A stretch of 64,000 nucleotides of DNA, taken from positions 62,001-126,000 of the forward strand of contig CAMPDV010001063.1 of NCBI GenBank assembly GCA_946699065.1, written 5' to 3'. The notes below the pieces were generated by a model. The model made no database searches and was not told where the DNA came from. It saw only the letters and a program-made list of their open reading frames with translations. Shown here one piece after another: positions 1-12,789 of this stretch. Both the position numbers and the translations under genes were made by a program. How positions within the stretch are numbered: the first letter of the stretch is position 1; each line of letters begins with the position of its first letter. The DNA is from Loxodes magnus. Lineage: Eukaryota > Ciliophora > Karyorelictea > Loxodida > Loxodidae.

Positions 1-3000
1 ACCACTCATGGTCTTACAGGTACCTGTCTTGACGTCCCATAGTCTCACCGTATAATCATAACTTCCCGATACGATGAACTCTGAATCACTGGATATAGCC
101 ACAGATGATACATAACTAGTGTGACCACTCATGGTCTTACAGGTACCTGTCTTGACGTCCCATAGTCTCACCGTATAATCATAACTTCCCGATACGATGA
201 ACTCTGAATCACTGGATATAGCCACAGATGATACAGAACTAGTGTGACCACTCATGGTCTTACAGGTACCTGTCTTGACGTCCCATAGTCTCACCGTCTA
301 ATCATAACTTCCCGATACGATGAACTCTGAATCACTGGATATAGCCACAGATGATACATAACTAGTGTGACCACTCATGTTCTTACAGGTACCTGTCTTG
401 ACGTCCCATAGTCTCACCATATAATCATGACTTCCCGATACGATGAACTCTGAATCACTGGATATAGCCACAGATGATACAGAACTAGTGTGACTACTCA
501 TGGTCTTACAGGTACCTGTCTTGACGTCCCATAGTTTTACCATATAATCATAACTTCCCGATACGATGAACTCTGAATCACTGGATATAGCCACAGATGA
601 TACAGAACTAGTGTGACTACTCATGGTCTTACAGGTACCTGTCTTGACGTCCCATAGTCTCACCGTATAATCATAACTTCCCGATTCGATGAACTCTGAA
701 TCACTGGATATAGCCACAGATGATACAGAACTAGTGTGACCACTCATGGTCTTACAGGTACCTGTCTTGACGTCCCATAGTCTCACCGTATAATCATAAC
801 TTCCCGATACGATGAACTCTGAATCACTGGATATAGCCACAGATGATACAGAACTAGTGTGACCACTCATGGTCTTACAGGTACCTGTCTTGACGTCCCA
901 TAGTCTCACCGTATAATCATAACTTCCCGATACGATGAACTCTGAATCACTGGATATAGCCACAGATGATACAGAACTAGTGTGACCACTCATGGTCTTA
1001 CAGGTACCTGTCTTGACGTCCCATAGTCTCACCGTCTTATCATAACTTCCCGATACGATGAACTCTGAATCACTGGATATAGCCACAGATGATACATAAC
1101 CTGTGTGACAACTCATGGTCTTACAGGTACCTGTCTTGACGTCCCATAGTCTCACCGTATAATCATAACTTCCCGATACGATGAACTCTGAATCACTGGA
1201 TATAGCCACAGATGATACAGAACTAGTGTGACTACTCATGGTCTTACAGGTACCTGTCTTGACGTCCCATAGTCTCACCGTATAATCATAACTTCCCGAT
1301 TCGATGAACTCTGAATCACTGGATATAGCCACAGATGATACATAACTAGTGTGACCACTCATGGTCTTACAGGTACCTGTCTTGACGTCCCATAGTCTCA
1401 CCGTATAATCATAACTTCCCGATACGATGAACTCTGAATCACTGGATATAGCCACAGATGATACAGAACTAGTGTGACCACTCATGGTCTTACAGGTACC
1501 TGTCTTGACGTCCCATAGTCTCACCGTATAATCATAACTTCCCGATACGATGAACTCTGAATCACTGGATATAGCCACAGCATATACATAACCTGTGTGA
1601 CAACTCATGGTCTTACAGGTACCTGTCTTGACGTCCCATAGTCTCACCGTCTTATCATGACTTCCCGATACGATGAACTCTGAATCACTGGATATAGCCA
1701 CAGATCTTACATAATCTGTGTGACCACTCATGGTCTTACAGGTACCTGTCTTGACGTCCCATAGTCTCACCGTATAATCATGACTTACCGATACGATGAA
1801 CTCTGAATCACTGGATATAGCCACAGATGATACATAACTAGTGTGACCACTCATGGTCTTACAGGTACCTGTCTTGACGTCCCATAGTCTCACCGTATAA
1901 TCATAACTTCCCGATACGATGAACTCTGAATCACTGGATATAGCCACAGATGATACAGAACTAGTGTTACCACTCATGGTCTTACAGGTACCTGTCTTGA
2001 CGTCCCATAGTCTCACCGTATAATCATAACTTCCCGATACGATGAACTCTGAATCACTGGATATAGCCACAGATGATACATAACTAGTGTGACCACTCAT
2101 GGTCTTACAGGTACCTGTCTTGACGTCCCATAGTCTCACCGTATAATCATAACTTCCCGATACGATGAACTCTGAATCACTGGATATAGCCACAGATGAT
2201 ACATAACTAGTGTGACCACTCATGGTCTTACAGGTACCTGTCTTGACGTCCCATAGTCTCACCGTATAATCATAACTTCCCGATACGATGAACTCTGAAT
2301 CACTGGATATAGCCACAGATGATACATAACTAGTGTGACCACTCATGGTCTTACAGGTACCTGTCTTGACGTCCCATAGTCTCACCGTATAATCATAACT
2401 TCCCGATACGATGAACTCTGAATCACTGGATATAGCCACAGATGATACATAACTAGTGTGACCACTCATGGTCTTACAGGTACCTGTCTTGACGTCCCAT
2501 AGTCTCACCGTATAATCATAACTTCCCGATACGATGAACTCTGAATCACTGGATATAGCCACAGCATATACAACATTAGTGTGGCCACTCATGGTCTTAC
2601 AGGTACCTGTCTTGACGTCCCATAGTCTCACCGTCTTATCATAACTTCCCGATACGATGAACTCTGAATCACTGGATATAGCCACAGATGATACAGAACT
2701 AGTGTGACTACTCATGGTCTTACAGGTACCTGTCTTGACGTCCCATAGTTTTACCATATAATCATAACTTCCCGATACGATGAACTCTGAATCACTGGAT
2801 ATAGCCACAGATGATACAGAACTAGTGTGACTACTCATGTTCTTACAGGTACCTGTCTTGACGTCCCATAGTCTCACCATATAATCATGACTTCCCGATA
2901 CGATGAACTCTGAATCACTGGATATAGCCACAGCATATACATAATCTGTGTGACCACTCATGGTCTTACAGGTACCTGTCTTGACGTTCCATAGTCTCAC

Positions 3001-4677
3001 CGTCTAATCTCCACTTCCCGATACGATGAACTCTGAATCACTGGATATAGCCACAGATGATACATAACTAGTGTGACCACTCATGGTCTTACAGGTACCT
3101 GTCTTGACGTCCCATAGTCTCACCGTATAATCATAACTTCCCGATACGATGAACTCTGAATCACTGGATATAGCCACAGATGATACATAACTAGTGTGAC
3201 CACTCATGGTCTTACAGGTACCTGTCTTGACGTCCCATAGTCTCACCGTATAATCATGACTTCCCGATACGATGAACTCTGAATCACTGGATATAGCCAC
3301 AGATGATACAGAACTAGTGTGACTACTCATGGTCTTACAGGTACCTGTCTTGACGTCCCATAGTTTTACCATATAATCATAACTTCCCGATACGATGAAC
3401 TCTGAATCACTGGATATAGCCACAGATGATACAGAACTAGTGTGACTACTCATGGTCTTACAGGTACCTGTCTTGACGTCCCATAGTTTTACCATATAAT
3501 CATAACTTCCCGATACGATGAACTCTGAATCACTGGATATAGCCACAGATGATACATAACTAGTGTGACCACTCATGGTCTTACAGGTACCTGTCTTGAC
3601 GTCCCATAGTCTCACCGTCTTATCATGACTTCCCGATACGATGAACTCTGAATCACTGGATATAGCCACAGATGATACAGAACTAGTGTGACCACTCATG
3701 GTCTTACAGGTACCTGTCTTGACGTTCCATAGTCTCACGGTATTATCTCTACTTCCCGATACGATGAACTCTGAATCACTGGATATAGCCACAGCAGATA
3801 CATAACCTGTGTGACAACTCATGGTCTTACAGGTACCTGTCTTGACGTCCCATAGTCTCACCGTATAATCATAACTTCCCGATACGATGAACTCTGAATC
3901 ACTGGATATAGCCACAGATGATACATAACTAGTGTTACCACTCATGGTCTTACAGGTACCTGTCTTGACGTCCCATAGTCTCACCGTATAATCATAACTT
4001 CCCGATACGATGAACTCTGAATCACTGGATATAGCCACAGATGATACAGAACTAGTGTGACCACTCATGGTCTTACAGGTACCTGTCTTGACGTCCCATA
4101 GTCTCACCATATAATCATGACTTCCCGATACGATGAACTCTGAATCACTGGATATAGCCACAGATGATACAGAACTAGTGTGACTACTCATGGTCTTACA
4201 GGTACCTGTCTTGACGTCCCATAGTCTCACCATATAATCATGACTTCCCGATACGATGAACTCTGAATCACTGGATATAGCCACAGATGATACAGAACTA
4301 GTGTGACTACTCATGGTCTTACAGGTACCTGTCTTGACGTCCCATAGTTTTACCATATAATCATAACTTCCCGATACGATGAACTCTGAATCACTGGATA
4401 TAGCCACAGATGATACATAACTAGTGTGACTACTCATGGTCTTACAGGTACCTGTCTTGACGTCCCATAGTCTCACCATATAATCATGACTTCCCGATAC
4501 GATGAACTCTGAATCACTGGATATAGCCACAGATGATACAGAACTAGTGTGACCACTCATGGTCTTACAGGTACCTTCAGCTATGTTATAGAGTCTTAGG
4601 GTAGAGTCAAATGATCCAGAAAGGATTAAATTAGAGTTAGGTGAGATGGCAACCGAAGTGACTGCTGCGGTATGTCC
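1..4677 (-). repeat. Array A: 38 tandem 123-bp WD40 units
   Basis: The period is exactly 123 bp (41 codons) with almost no indels, so all units stay in frame. Each unit reads [25 protein letters not shown][TM]-V-[RK][10 protein letters not shown][TN]-M-S. The first unit (4555-4677) is diverged and ends in Y-N-I-A-E-G-T. Later units are near-identical. Array A has Tyr or His before the Asp of S-G-S-x-D and mostly Tyr or Lys after it, so it is a distinct subfamily from array B. The array continues beyond position 1. Confidence 0.95.
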
Positions 4678-5991
4678 AGTGTATATGTGTGGGTGTTCCG
4701 AAGTTATGGATGAGAGGTTGGCGTTGGAGAGATCGCAGTTAAGGAACTTAGTGTTACGGAGGTTGGCCAATGTTAGGTTGGAATAATTGAATTTGCAGTT
4801 TGTGAAGGTGATGTCTGAAAGGTCTGCGTTAGATAGGTCGATGTTTTGAAAAATTTGATTGCTGAATTATATCTAGTTATTAAGCATTATATTAGAGGGA
4901 TTTTGAATAAGAGGCATAATTAAATTTGCTTATTATTAACAAACTTCAATTACTCGGTTATCAAATTTGAAATTATTTGAAAGATTTTTAAATTATTATT
5001 CCATTGTTGATATTAAAGTTCTGGCGTCGATGATTTTTATTTGCTTTTGCAATATATCAAACTAGACATGAGATTCGTTAGCCTGTACCATAGCTTGTTT
5101 TTATTTTTAAGTAATTACTTGATCTTATTATTATTAAGGGATAAACTAAATCTCTTATTTAATTTGAAGATCGGTATTTTAAGATTTTACCTTACTTTTT
5201 TATTACATAACAGGAATTTATTACTAAATAAGTCCTTTTGCAAACTTAAATTTCTTGAAAAACTTTTAGGCTGATTACTCTGCTTTATTCAACGTTAATT
5301 ACTGATCTTATGCATTCTCATTTAAATATCTGAAAAAATTGAACATGCATGCCTAGATATTATTTCTTATGACTTATATATCTATTTGCTAACTCGATTC
5401 TTTCTTTAACTCAGCTATCTCTTTCAATATTTACTAAAACTATTCTTAGACTTGACCATTTTACTGTTAACGTTATTACTACTAACTCATTCTTTAGGCT
5501 TATTCTTATTGCAGTTGATTTACTGCTTGAAGCTCAGTTAAACGATTCAATAAATTTTAAATTTTACTGCTACTACTAGCAAACTAATCTAATAAAATAT
5601 TTAAAATTTAATGAAACGATAGAGCCTAGATATTATGCATAAATTAAGCAACATTCTAGATAACTTCCTTTATCTTATTATATTCTTTCTAATTCTTGCC
5701 TTGGTAATTCTTTATCCACTTAAGCAAATCATTGATTTACAATTGATCAATTATTGTTTCTTAATGCTGCATTACTTCTTAATGAACTTGTACTTAAACT
5801 TGATGTCCTTGTAACTCTTCAGGATTTATGTTATAGACTTAGTTATGTTTTATACATACAATTTTTTAAATGACCTAATAAACTGTTTTAAGACAATTTA
5901 AACATGATATACAACCACATGGTAATTGCTTAGACACTCGCTTGTCTAAATCAAATTTCTCTTTACAGTTTGGACACTGATTGCTATCCAT
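1..5991 (-). CDS. RING finger - coiled coil - pentapeptide - WD40 array protein (5' part, continues past left edge)
   Basis: Read with TAA/TAG as Gln, one frame runs unbroken from the ATG at 5989-5991 to position 1 (1,997 codons), with the C-terminus outside the window. The start is the first ATG before a RING-like finger: C6, C9, C25, C27, C30, C33, C46, H49. Residues about 60-370 are Gln/Lys/Glu-rich and coiled-coil-like. Residues about 375-430 show A-[DN]-L-x-x pentapeptide repeats. From residue 439 come 38 WD40 units of 41 residues. In-frame TAA and TAG are frequent in the coiled coil (runs at about 4930 and 5130), and TAG occurs in two WD units (3004-3006, 298-300). No in-frame TGA was found. 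The family role is inferred: RING domains usually recruit E2 enzymes, coiled coils oligomerise, and WD40 propellers bind ligands. No known orthologue is recognised. The standard code would wrongly begin the gene at an internal TTG near 4770. Confidence 0.85.
4720..4865 (-). other. Pentapeptide-repeat segment linking coiled coil and WD40 array
   Basis: Translation on the minus strand gives repeated five-residue units with Leu or Phe at the centre and small or polar residues around it, such as I-D-L-S-N, A-D-L-S-D, A-N-L-R-N, C-D-L-S-N and A-N-L-S-S. This is the A(D/N)LXX pattern of pentapeptide-repeat beta-solenoids. It directly precedes the first, divergent WD40 unit. In-frame TAG and TAA just upstream (about 4860-4880) are read as Gln. 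Confidence 0.75.
5845..5976 (-). other. RING-like zinc finger domain of the 1-5991 gene
   Basis: The N-terminus carries C-x2-C (residues 6 and 9), a 15-residue spacer, then C25-G-C27, C30-x2-C33, and a final C46-x2-H49. The L-P-C-G-C-x2-C-x2-C core matches RING/TRIM heads, where the usual form is C-G-H-x-x-C. Here the His ligand is replaced by Cys (C27) and the last ligand is His (H49). Zinc binding and E2 recruitment are family knowledge and were not tested here. A different treble-clef finger is possible. Confidence 0.7.
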
Positions 5992-6384
5992 TTATAAAGA
6001 TCAAAAAACAATTTAGTATATAGAAACTAATTATATTGAAATAAAAATTGATAAATTATTTTTATTATTTAAAAAAAAGATTTAAAATTATAAAAAATTA
6101 AAATAAAACTTTTAAGATAGAATTAAAAAAACTATTATATTACACAAAATATTTTAAGATTATGAATTAAAAAATAATTATATATTAAAACAAAAAAGTT
6201 ATATATATATAACGAAAATAAAAATGTAAATAATAAAATATTTTAAATAGAAATGAAATAAGAATACTGAGAAAATAGTAAATTTAAGAAAAAAACCCAT
6301 AAAAAAATAAAATTGCAAAACATAATGATAAAAAAATTAATGACTTTAATACAAAGAGATAAAAATTAAATTTGAATAGATAAA
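5992..6384. other. AT-rich 5' flank of the RING-WD40 gene
   Basis: This is extremely AT-rich sequence upstream of the start codon at 5991, with many A/T runs and a short TA repeat near 6200. No coding frame, RNA gene or clear core promoter can be supported. It presumably holds the promoter and 5' leader. Confidence 0.5.
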
Positions 6385-6790
6385 AATTATTAGTACTTCT
6401 TTTACGTGCAGCACTTTTATAATTAATATTTCATTTTAGAAAAATGTTTACATGCTTCTTGTTATAATTTTATTATCATAATAAGATACGCCACCTTCAA
6501 TAAATGGGAAATCTTCTTATTAAATATGAATCTCGACTCTTAGATCAAATGCAACTTGTCCTCTTGAAAAAAAAAATTGAAAAAGAATAATTATTAAGTC
6601 GTCAGTAGGTCCTTCATGTAAATGTTAATACATCTTGTGAGAATCCTTAAGAAAGTTAAGGTTATTTCTTCCTAACTTGTCCACTGTTTTTTGTTGTGAC
6701 AATTTATTGTGAGAGATTACTTGCTATGTAGTATACACTACACCAAATGTTCAATGGTTCTCCTGACAACTGCCTACATCCATTTTTTTT
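6385..6790 (-). mobile_element. Diverged SINE-like element, related to 15844-16262
   Basis: Read on the minus strand, this stretch aligns collinearly with the plus-strand element at 15844-16262. Shared blocks include ATGGATGT at the head, AGTAATCTC, a CGACTTAATAA block, AATAAGAAGATT followed by CCCATTT, and AACAAGAA-CATG-ACATTTTTC near the tail. A degraded form of the AGAGCTGCGC hairpin follows at about 6400. Similarity is patchy, so this is an old copy. It is less AT-rich than its surroundings. No protein is evident. Confidence 0.65.
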
Positions 6791-7295
6791 AATATAGAGA
6801 TTTTTATGGAAATTTAAAAAATTATAACTATCAACAAAAACAAATTATAAATCAATTGATCTATGAAAGAATCTTTGTACATATATTCGATGATAAATAT
6901 TAAAAAAATTATATAAATTAAATAAAAAATGTTGGATAAAATAAAAAAAGAAAACTTTTATAAAACTCATATATTATAAGAATAAGTATGAAAATACTAT
7001 ATTTATAACCACGTTATCTTTTAAAAAGAATAATATTCTTATTAAACTTAACAATTATTTCCCAATGAACTAGAAAAAAAACATGAAATGCTTCTTAAAT
7101 ATTCGAAACTTTAATATTATAGAATAAGCTTAAAATATAAAAAACAACCAAATGCAACGAGAAGTCGAAGAAATTACAACTGAAAAAAAAGTACAAATAT
7201 AAAAAGATAGTTAAAGTAATGTTTAACCTAAATTAAGAATTTATAAAGACTAATAACTGACTAAATAAAATAAAATCTAATTATTAACTATTAAA
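6791..7295. other. AT-rich spacer, nothing recognised
   Basis: This is A/T-dominated sequence between two retroelement copies. I see no coding frame with family motifs, no RNA gene and no clear repeat. Confidence 0.5.
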
Positions 7296-7659
7296 ATTTA
7301 AATAGGGTGGAAAGCCCTTTCCTTCGGATGCTGCTTGGAGGCCCAGCAAGGCAAATAAAAAATAAGCGCAGACGGAGAATAAATCGGAGAAAGAGAAATC
7401 AATGACAAGAGAAAGCCGATGTAATAAGCTGAAGAACTAGGAATGCCAGGAGGAAACTTTCTTCATTATAGGTCGGGGAAATGTACCCGTAATCTCATAT
7501 TGCATCCTATGCTTTGGAAGGAAAAATTACAGGGACTGCAGGAAGGGAAAACAGGGACAGAGAGACATAAATTTTTTTTTCGACATTAAATAAAATTAAT
7601 TTAAAGAGCTGCGCACCAACGAGAGTGCTATGCGCTCTATAATCCAATTTATTTATTTA
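7296..7659 (+). mobile_element. 364-bp SINE-like element, left copy of an inverted pair
   Basis: A 364-bp unit begins at ATTTAAATAGG and ends in an AGAGC...GCTCT hairpin (7605-7638) with a TTTATTTATTTA tail. The reverse complement occurs at 13324-13687 with the same length and only a few visible substitutions: GGTGG versus GATGG at the head, GCTGC versus GTTGC, and GAGAAT versus GAGGAT. The body is much less AT-rich than the surroundings and contains no convincing coding frame. A 3' hairpin followed by a short-repeat tail is typical of LINE-mobilised elements. I do not recognise the family. Confidence 0.8.
7605..7638 (+). other. 3' hairpin of retroelement (copy 1)
   Basis: AGAGC pairs with GCTCT and CACC-type bases pair with GGTG-type bases around a small loop, followed by (TTTA)n. 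The same hairpin is found at 13345-13378 (reverse), 14000-14032 and 16214-16246. It is the likely recognition structure for a LINE reverse transcriptase. Confidence 0.65.
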
Positions 7660-7731
7660 TAATAAAATTTTTAATCTCCTTAACTCTAAAAATTTATCAA
7701 GCAAGGTTCGTGAAAAAGGAACTAATATTAA

Positions 7732-8800
7732 ATGAGCAATTTTCAAGGAAGGTATATAACAATTAATAAAGATTTAATTCAAGGCACTGTAGATAGTAAC
7801 TAAAATGTTATTAAAATAGACAATAAACTACTAGAATCTTATTCGATATAAGTAATTTATATTTTGATCTAATATTTCCACCAGCACCCTGAGTATAAAA
7901 AAGAACTGGTACATATTTAAAGAGATTCATAAGGGACTAAAAATATTAGCATATATTAGGGAGGGTTCCTTGGTGGAGCGCAAAAATCTAAGAAAATAAA
8001 AATAGGACATGTAAGTATAAGCTCAATAGCTAGTAAACAAACGGCATTATAATAATTCATCCTTGATAATGAATTTAACATTTTTTCAATAAAAGAAGCA
8101 TGAACGTAATAAACATATTGCCCAATTGTTATAGAACAATATCGTACCTATTACTAAAACGCAAATAAACGTGCTGGTGGAGTATGTCTATTAGTAAAAA
8201 AGTAACTTGATTCTTGTTAAAATGAATTAGATTTCTCAAATCTTCCTGGACATTTTATAAGCGTGAGAGTTGGAAATTTAATAATTGCATCATGTTATTT
8301 GCCTACAAATGAAAAGTAAAATATTTATAGGGACATTGCATATGAATACCTTAACAATATCATAAAAAATAGAGACCAGAACCCTAATATACTTTGTGGC
8401 GACTTTAATGCCTTAATTCCTAACTATGGTAATAATTAATCACAAATCAATAATAATACTTAAAGATTACTAGACTTTATAGAAGCAAATGAATTAATAA
8501 TTTTAAATGATTAAGAGTCCAACACATTTATTCATAGAGTGAATAATTAATGCTATTGTAATGACTACTTCTTGGAAACTTAACATTTAAATTCCAATGA
8601 TTTCGTTGACTATAAAGTTATCCAAGATTCGGGTTTGCATACTGATAATTTTCCACTAAGTATTACATTAAATTATAATTTAAAAAGAAGTGAATAAGAT
8701 TAGCAATAACGATTACTCTTTAAAATTTCTAAATTATAGGATCTGAACACGAGAAACTATTATTAAACTATTTTTGGGATAATTTTATAAATTCTAGTAA
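7732..8800 (+). pseudogene. LINE AP-endonuclease domain (broken)
   Basis: From ATG 7732, with TAA/TAG as Gln, the frame shows endonuclease/exonuclease/phosphatase features: a GGVCLLVKK strand near 8178, G-D-F-N at 8398-8409 (the catalytic GDFN motif), and an H-T-D-N-F-P-L variant of the SDHxP motif near 8638-8658. A TGA at about 8100 lies right after an S-I-K-E-A strand where LINE endonucleases often have E-T-W. The enzyme class nicks target DNA to prime reverse transcription. The frame is lost after about 8800, before the reverse transcriptase. ATG 7732 is only the first plausible start. Confidence 0.75.
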
Positions 8801-9199
8801 CTTGGTTAAAAAGATGTTGAAAATTAGTATCAATTCATCTGCGATCTTATTAGTTATGATGCTGAGATTGCGCTTGGATCTTTAAATTAAAGAAAAAACT
8901 ATTATCAATTGCCAAGTTACTTAGCTACGTTATTTGTTCAAGCAAAAAGAACAATATTGCATATTAGAACGCATTAGCTTTGTATGGATGTCATAATTAA
9001 GAAGTTATCAAACTTTACTAGCTTAAAATTTAATCTTATAAGCATTATCTTCACAAATTTTGGAAATGAAAAAAATAAAAAAAATAAAAAGCTAAGGAAA
9101 AGCATAAAGATCTTAACAAAAATGCTTAAATAATGTTTAAATATGCTAAGAATCTAATAAACCCAAAAATTCTTAATTAGATGAATTTTAACTTTAAAT

Positions 9200-11431
9200 A
9201 AAAACAGCAATTTATTGAAAATTGGGAAACTAACATTTTTGATAAACATTCGAAAATAAGTAAGATAGATTTTGACTTCTCAAATAGAAAAATAGACAGA
9301 ATATTTAGAAATAAATCTATTATCTTAAATTAGGAATTAAGTCATTTATAAAATATGCCTCTTTTTACATGATTTGAAATTAAAAAAATTTTATCTTAGC
9401 TTGCAAATAATAAAGCTACATGTAATGAGGGTCTAAAGCTGAGCTTATTAAATATGGAGATTAAGATTTGCATTAAATTAATACAAGTTTCATTAATAAC
9501 ATACTTAGAACATTTAAAATACTTAATGCAATTAAAAAAATAAGCATTCTTCCGATTTTCAAAAAAGGAAGCAAAAGTAATTGATGTAATTGACGACCTA
9601 TAGCTTTATTGAACTGTCTACTTAAAATTTATGATAAAGCACTAACATAACGACTTTATAATTATATTTATGAACGAAACATTTTACATCCAGCCTAATT
9701 TGGATTTATTCGTAAACGCTCCACTACTTAGCAAATTTGAACTATTTAGTAAATTATAGACTTGCATCGTAGATGGTCCCATAAAAAGTAATTAATTGCT
9801 ATTTTAATAGATGTAGAAAAAATGTTTGATAGCATATCTAGGAAATTACTTTTTGATCATCTTAGAAGACTTAGGCTACCTTTGGACCTAATATTGGCGC
9901 TAGAATCTTTTTACGATAATGTTGATGCGAAGTTTATAATTGATGGATAATCTTACAAGAACAATTAAATATAACAATGGAGTATTATAAGGAAGTAGCC
10001 ATGTGCCTGTACTCGCAATTTTATACTATGATATTGTTATAAGATATTTAGAAGATAATCAGAAGAAATTAGGATTTCAAATATTATCTAAAACTTTCGT
10101 AGTACGAGCCTTTGCTGACGAATTAATCCAAATATCCTCTTCCTAGAAAAATGCCTAAAAATTATTACAAGCTACATCTACAGTTTTTGATTTAGTAAAA
10201 CTTACAATTAATGTAGATAAATGTGAAGTAATAGAATTCTTGAAAAAAAATAAATGAAAAGAAAGGTAACCTTCTATTACTTTAAAGTTCAATGGAATTT
10301 AAATTGCTTAAAAAGATGAAGTTAACTATTTAGGATATTAGTTAGGAATAAAATAAAATTACAAATTACATAGTACAGCAGTACAGCAGTAGCTACCAAA
10401 CACAGAGTAACAATTTAAAAAGCTACTGTAATACTTTCTAAATATGTTTTAGTATCACCTCTCAGCTTCAAAATTCTTTATAGAACTTTTATTTTGCCTA
10501 AAGTTTAATATGGAAGTGATATTACTCCGTGAGCTACTATTTCTGGAATTAGAGGAATAAAAAGCAAGATAGCAAAATCGTAAAGGTTTATTTCAAGATA
10601 GGTGTTTAGATCTTAAGAATTCACATTCAATGATTCATCCTTTATTGACCTAAACTGGCTTCCTTTTACACATAAGGTAACTCAAAAGTTAATGCACTTA
10701 TATTAAAAATTGATATAATACAGCAAAGAAAATCCTAACTCAGACACTGCTTTTTTATTAGAAAAATGCACTAAATTTAATTTACCATACTAGAAACATA
10801 TAAAGAAATATATCGTATTGTATAATTTTGACATGTCACATGTTTAGAATAATATGGATTTTTATAAACTCACGGAATAAAAATAAAACATAAATTCTTA
10901 ATGGAATGTCTCTCTAGAAATACACTTATGCCAATAGCAAAAATAATTATAGACTAACTAGAAAATAATTAAAGTGTATTTCCTGAAATTACTTACACTA
11001 AATATAATAAACACTATATTAGAGAGACTATTTCCATCTATAAACTAAGAAATTTTTCTTATAATTTTCAATAAAAACTCAGTAATCGCCACATTAACGT
11101 TAGATATAGCATTATTTGCTTATGTGGCTAAGACTTTGATGAAACTGATCATATTTTTGAATGTTAATACTATGCAGATATTATTGAGGAATTCGAAAGT
11201 CATAAAGCTCTTAAAGAAAAAGACAAAAAGAAGCTAATTCTTTATTACTAAAACTATATAAACAAACATCTTTCAAAAAATCAAATTCCTAAAATAGACA
11301 AATTAATCAAAAATTTTAATTTCAAATTACTCAAAAAGCGTCTTGAAATGTTTAAACTACAAGATGAGTTGTTAGAAGAGCTTCTAGAGGGAAAAAAAAA
11401 ATTTAATCAAAAAATAAATAAAAATATATGA
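9200..11431 (+). pseudogene. LINE reverse transcriptase with C-terminal Cys/His motif (broken)
   Basis: Motifs in order are: C-N-W-R-P-I-A-L-L-N around 9585 (Trp encoded by TGA 9591-9593), Q-F-G-F-I-R-K-R-S-T near 9700, I-D-V-E-K-M-F-D-S near 9810, G-V-L-Q-G-S at 9979-9996, F-A-D-E at 10111-10122 in place of F/Y-A-D-D, Y-L-G near 10330, Y-G-S-D-I-T-P-W from 10509, and C-x-C-x8-H-x4-C at 11117-11165. At least three frame changes separate these blocks (about 9950, 10500 and 10900-11100). A TGA at 11429-11431 ends this part or is read through. This is clearly a non-LTR RT. The Glu replacing the second catalytic Asp and the frameshifts indicate a dead copy. Confidence 0.8.
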
Positions 11432-11459
11432 TAGTGAAAGAACAAGAAGAAACTGATTG

Positions 11460-12770
11460 AAATTTACAAACTTTTATCTTTCAACATATTTGCAATATTT
11501 ATAGTCTAAACTATATCTATTGCAACTATGTCTCACTATTCTTAAATATTGAAAATATTATATTTCAATTAATTAATCAATAAATTGGAAATCATGCAGA
11601 TTAGATCATTAAGAGCTGTAGTAGATGGACCTTTTTGAGCATAAAACGAAATCCTAGAGAATGAACTGATTTTCCTTAAACTACAAAATTACATGTGATA
11701 ACGTATGATAATGTTCAGAAGAAAATTGCTCCTAAACTAAGAATCAACATTGGATGGATGAATATGTCAATTAACAAAGAGGAATAACTATATATTTGAA
11801 ACATAACTCAAGGAAGGTAATGGAGGCACTGCAGCTCAATGACGAAATAATAATACAAGAAAAATGAAAAGGAATAGATGAAAAATTAATGATAAAAAGC
11901 GATAAAGTTCCATAATGATGTAAATTCCATTACACGAATGTAGAATATGATCACCTGCAAAAAATTAGAGTGAATTAATTGAACAATTCATACACGGAAT
12001 GCCAAACTATCCAAGATTCAACAAACACAGAAAACAGGAAATATGATACTTATTTATGGTATGGGTCAAATGTAATGGAGCAGCATAAACAATGAAAAGA
12101 AAGAAAGAAAGAAATCTAATAGAGAGTGAAGCATGCTAATTCTGTAATTATAGAAAGGAAGATGAGATCCATATAATAGAAGATTGCAGATAATACAAAG
12201 AAGAAAGAGAATAGTTAATAGAAAATCTAGAGAACGTAAATATCAGTAATAACTAATAAAAATAAGCCTTCTTAAACTCAGGCTTGAAGAAACAGTATGA
12301 GGAAATTACAAATTCGAAAATCTGATACGAACTCTACAATTAATCAAAAAAAAGAAATAGATTCTCACATTAAAAATTTTCTGAGAGATATATAAGAGAA
12401 AAGAAAATGGGGTTATATTTAAAAAATTCCTCCTTATTAGAAAAAAATAAGAAAAACTACAGAGCAGGATCCATCGAGCATATTTGAATTTATAATCATT
12501 TATCAAGAGGACAAAAATAAAAATATTATTTAGCAACTTTATAACAATTCTAAGAAAATGTAGAAAGGAACTTGCGATGCCCTCAGAAAAGACTAACAAA
12601 TAACTTAACTATCTAAAGACAAATGAAAGAGTTAGAAAAGTAAAAGATAGAAATAGAATTCTACTATTTTAAAAAAACCTAAAGATGGAGATTGACTCTA
12701 ACTATTCAGATCAGGATATAATGAATCTATTGGAATAAAATTTAGAAGATTCTGGTCTGATAAGATAATT
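11460..12770 (+). pseudogene. LINE 3' coding fragment with zinc-knuckle motif
   Basis: The frame continues in phase with 11429 and contains a long protein-like stretch from about 11594. It has at least nine in-frame TGA codons that fit Trp, for example P-F-W, N-Y-M-W, D-G-W-I-C and E-I-W-Y-L-F. A C-x2-C...H-x4-C knuckle (A-C-Q-F-C ... H-I-I-E-D-C) lies at about 12139-12190. Downstream, K-N-Y-R-A-G...I-W-I-Y-N-H-L parallels K-D-Y-R-A-G...L-W-V-Y-K-S-L at 13700-13790, with the TGA-encoded Trp in both. The end is acidic and may be in another frame. A second knuckle after the one at 11117 suggests this is part of another LINE copy. Confidence 0.65.
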
Positions 12771-12789
12771 TCCAAGAATACTCTTACTT

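Noticed and set aside
5041..5274. Plus-strand 77-residue Leu/Phe-rich reading frame
   Set aside because: It lies antisense to the well-supported coiled-coil part of the RING-WD40 gene, and its composition reflects the complement of Gln/Lys codons.
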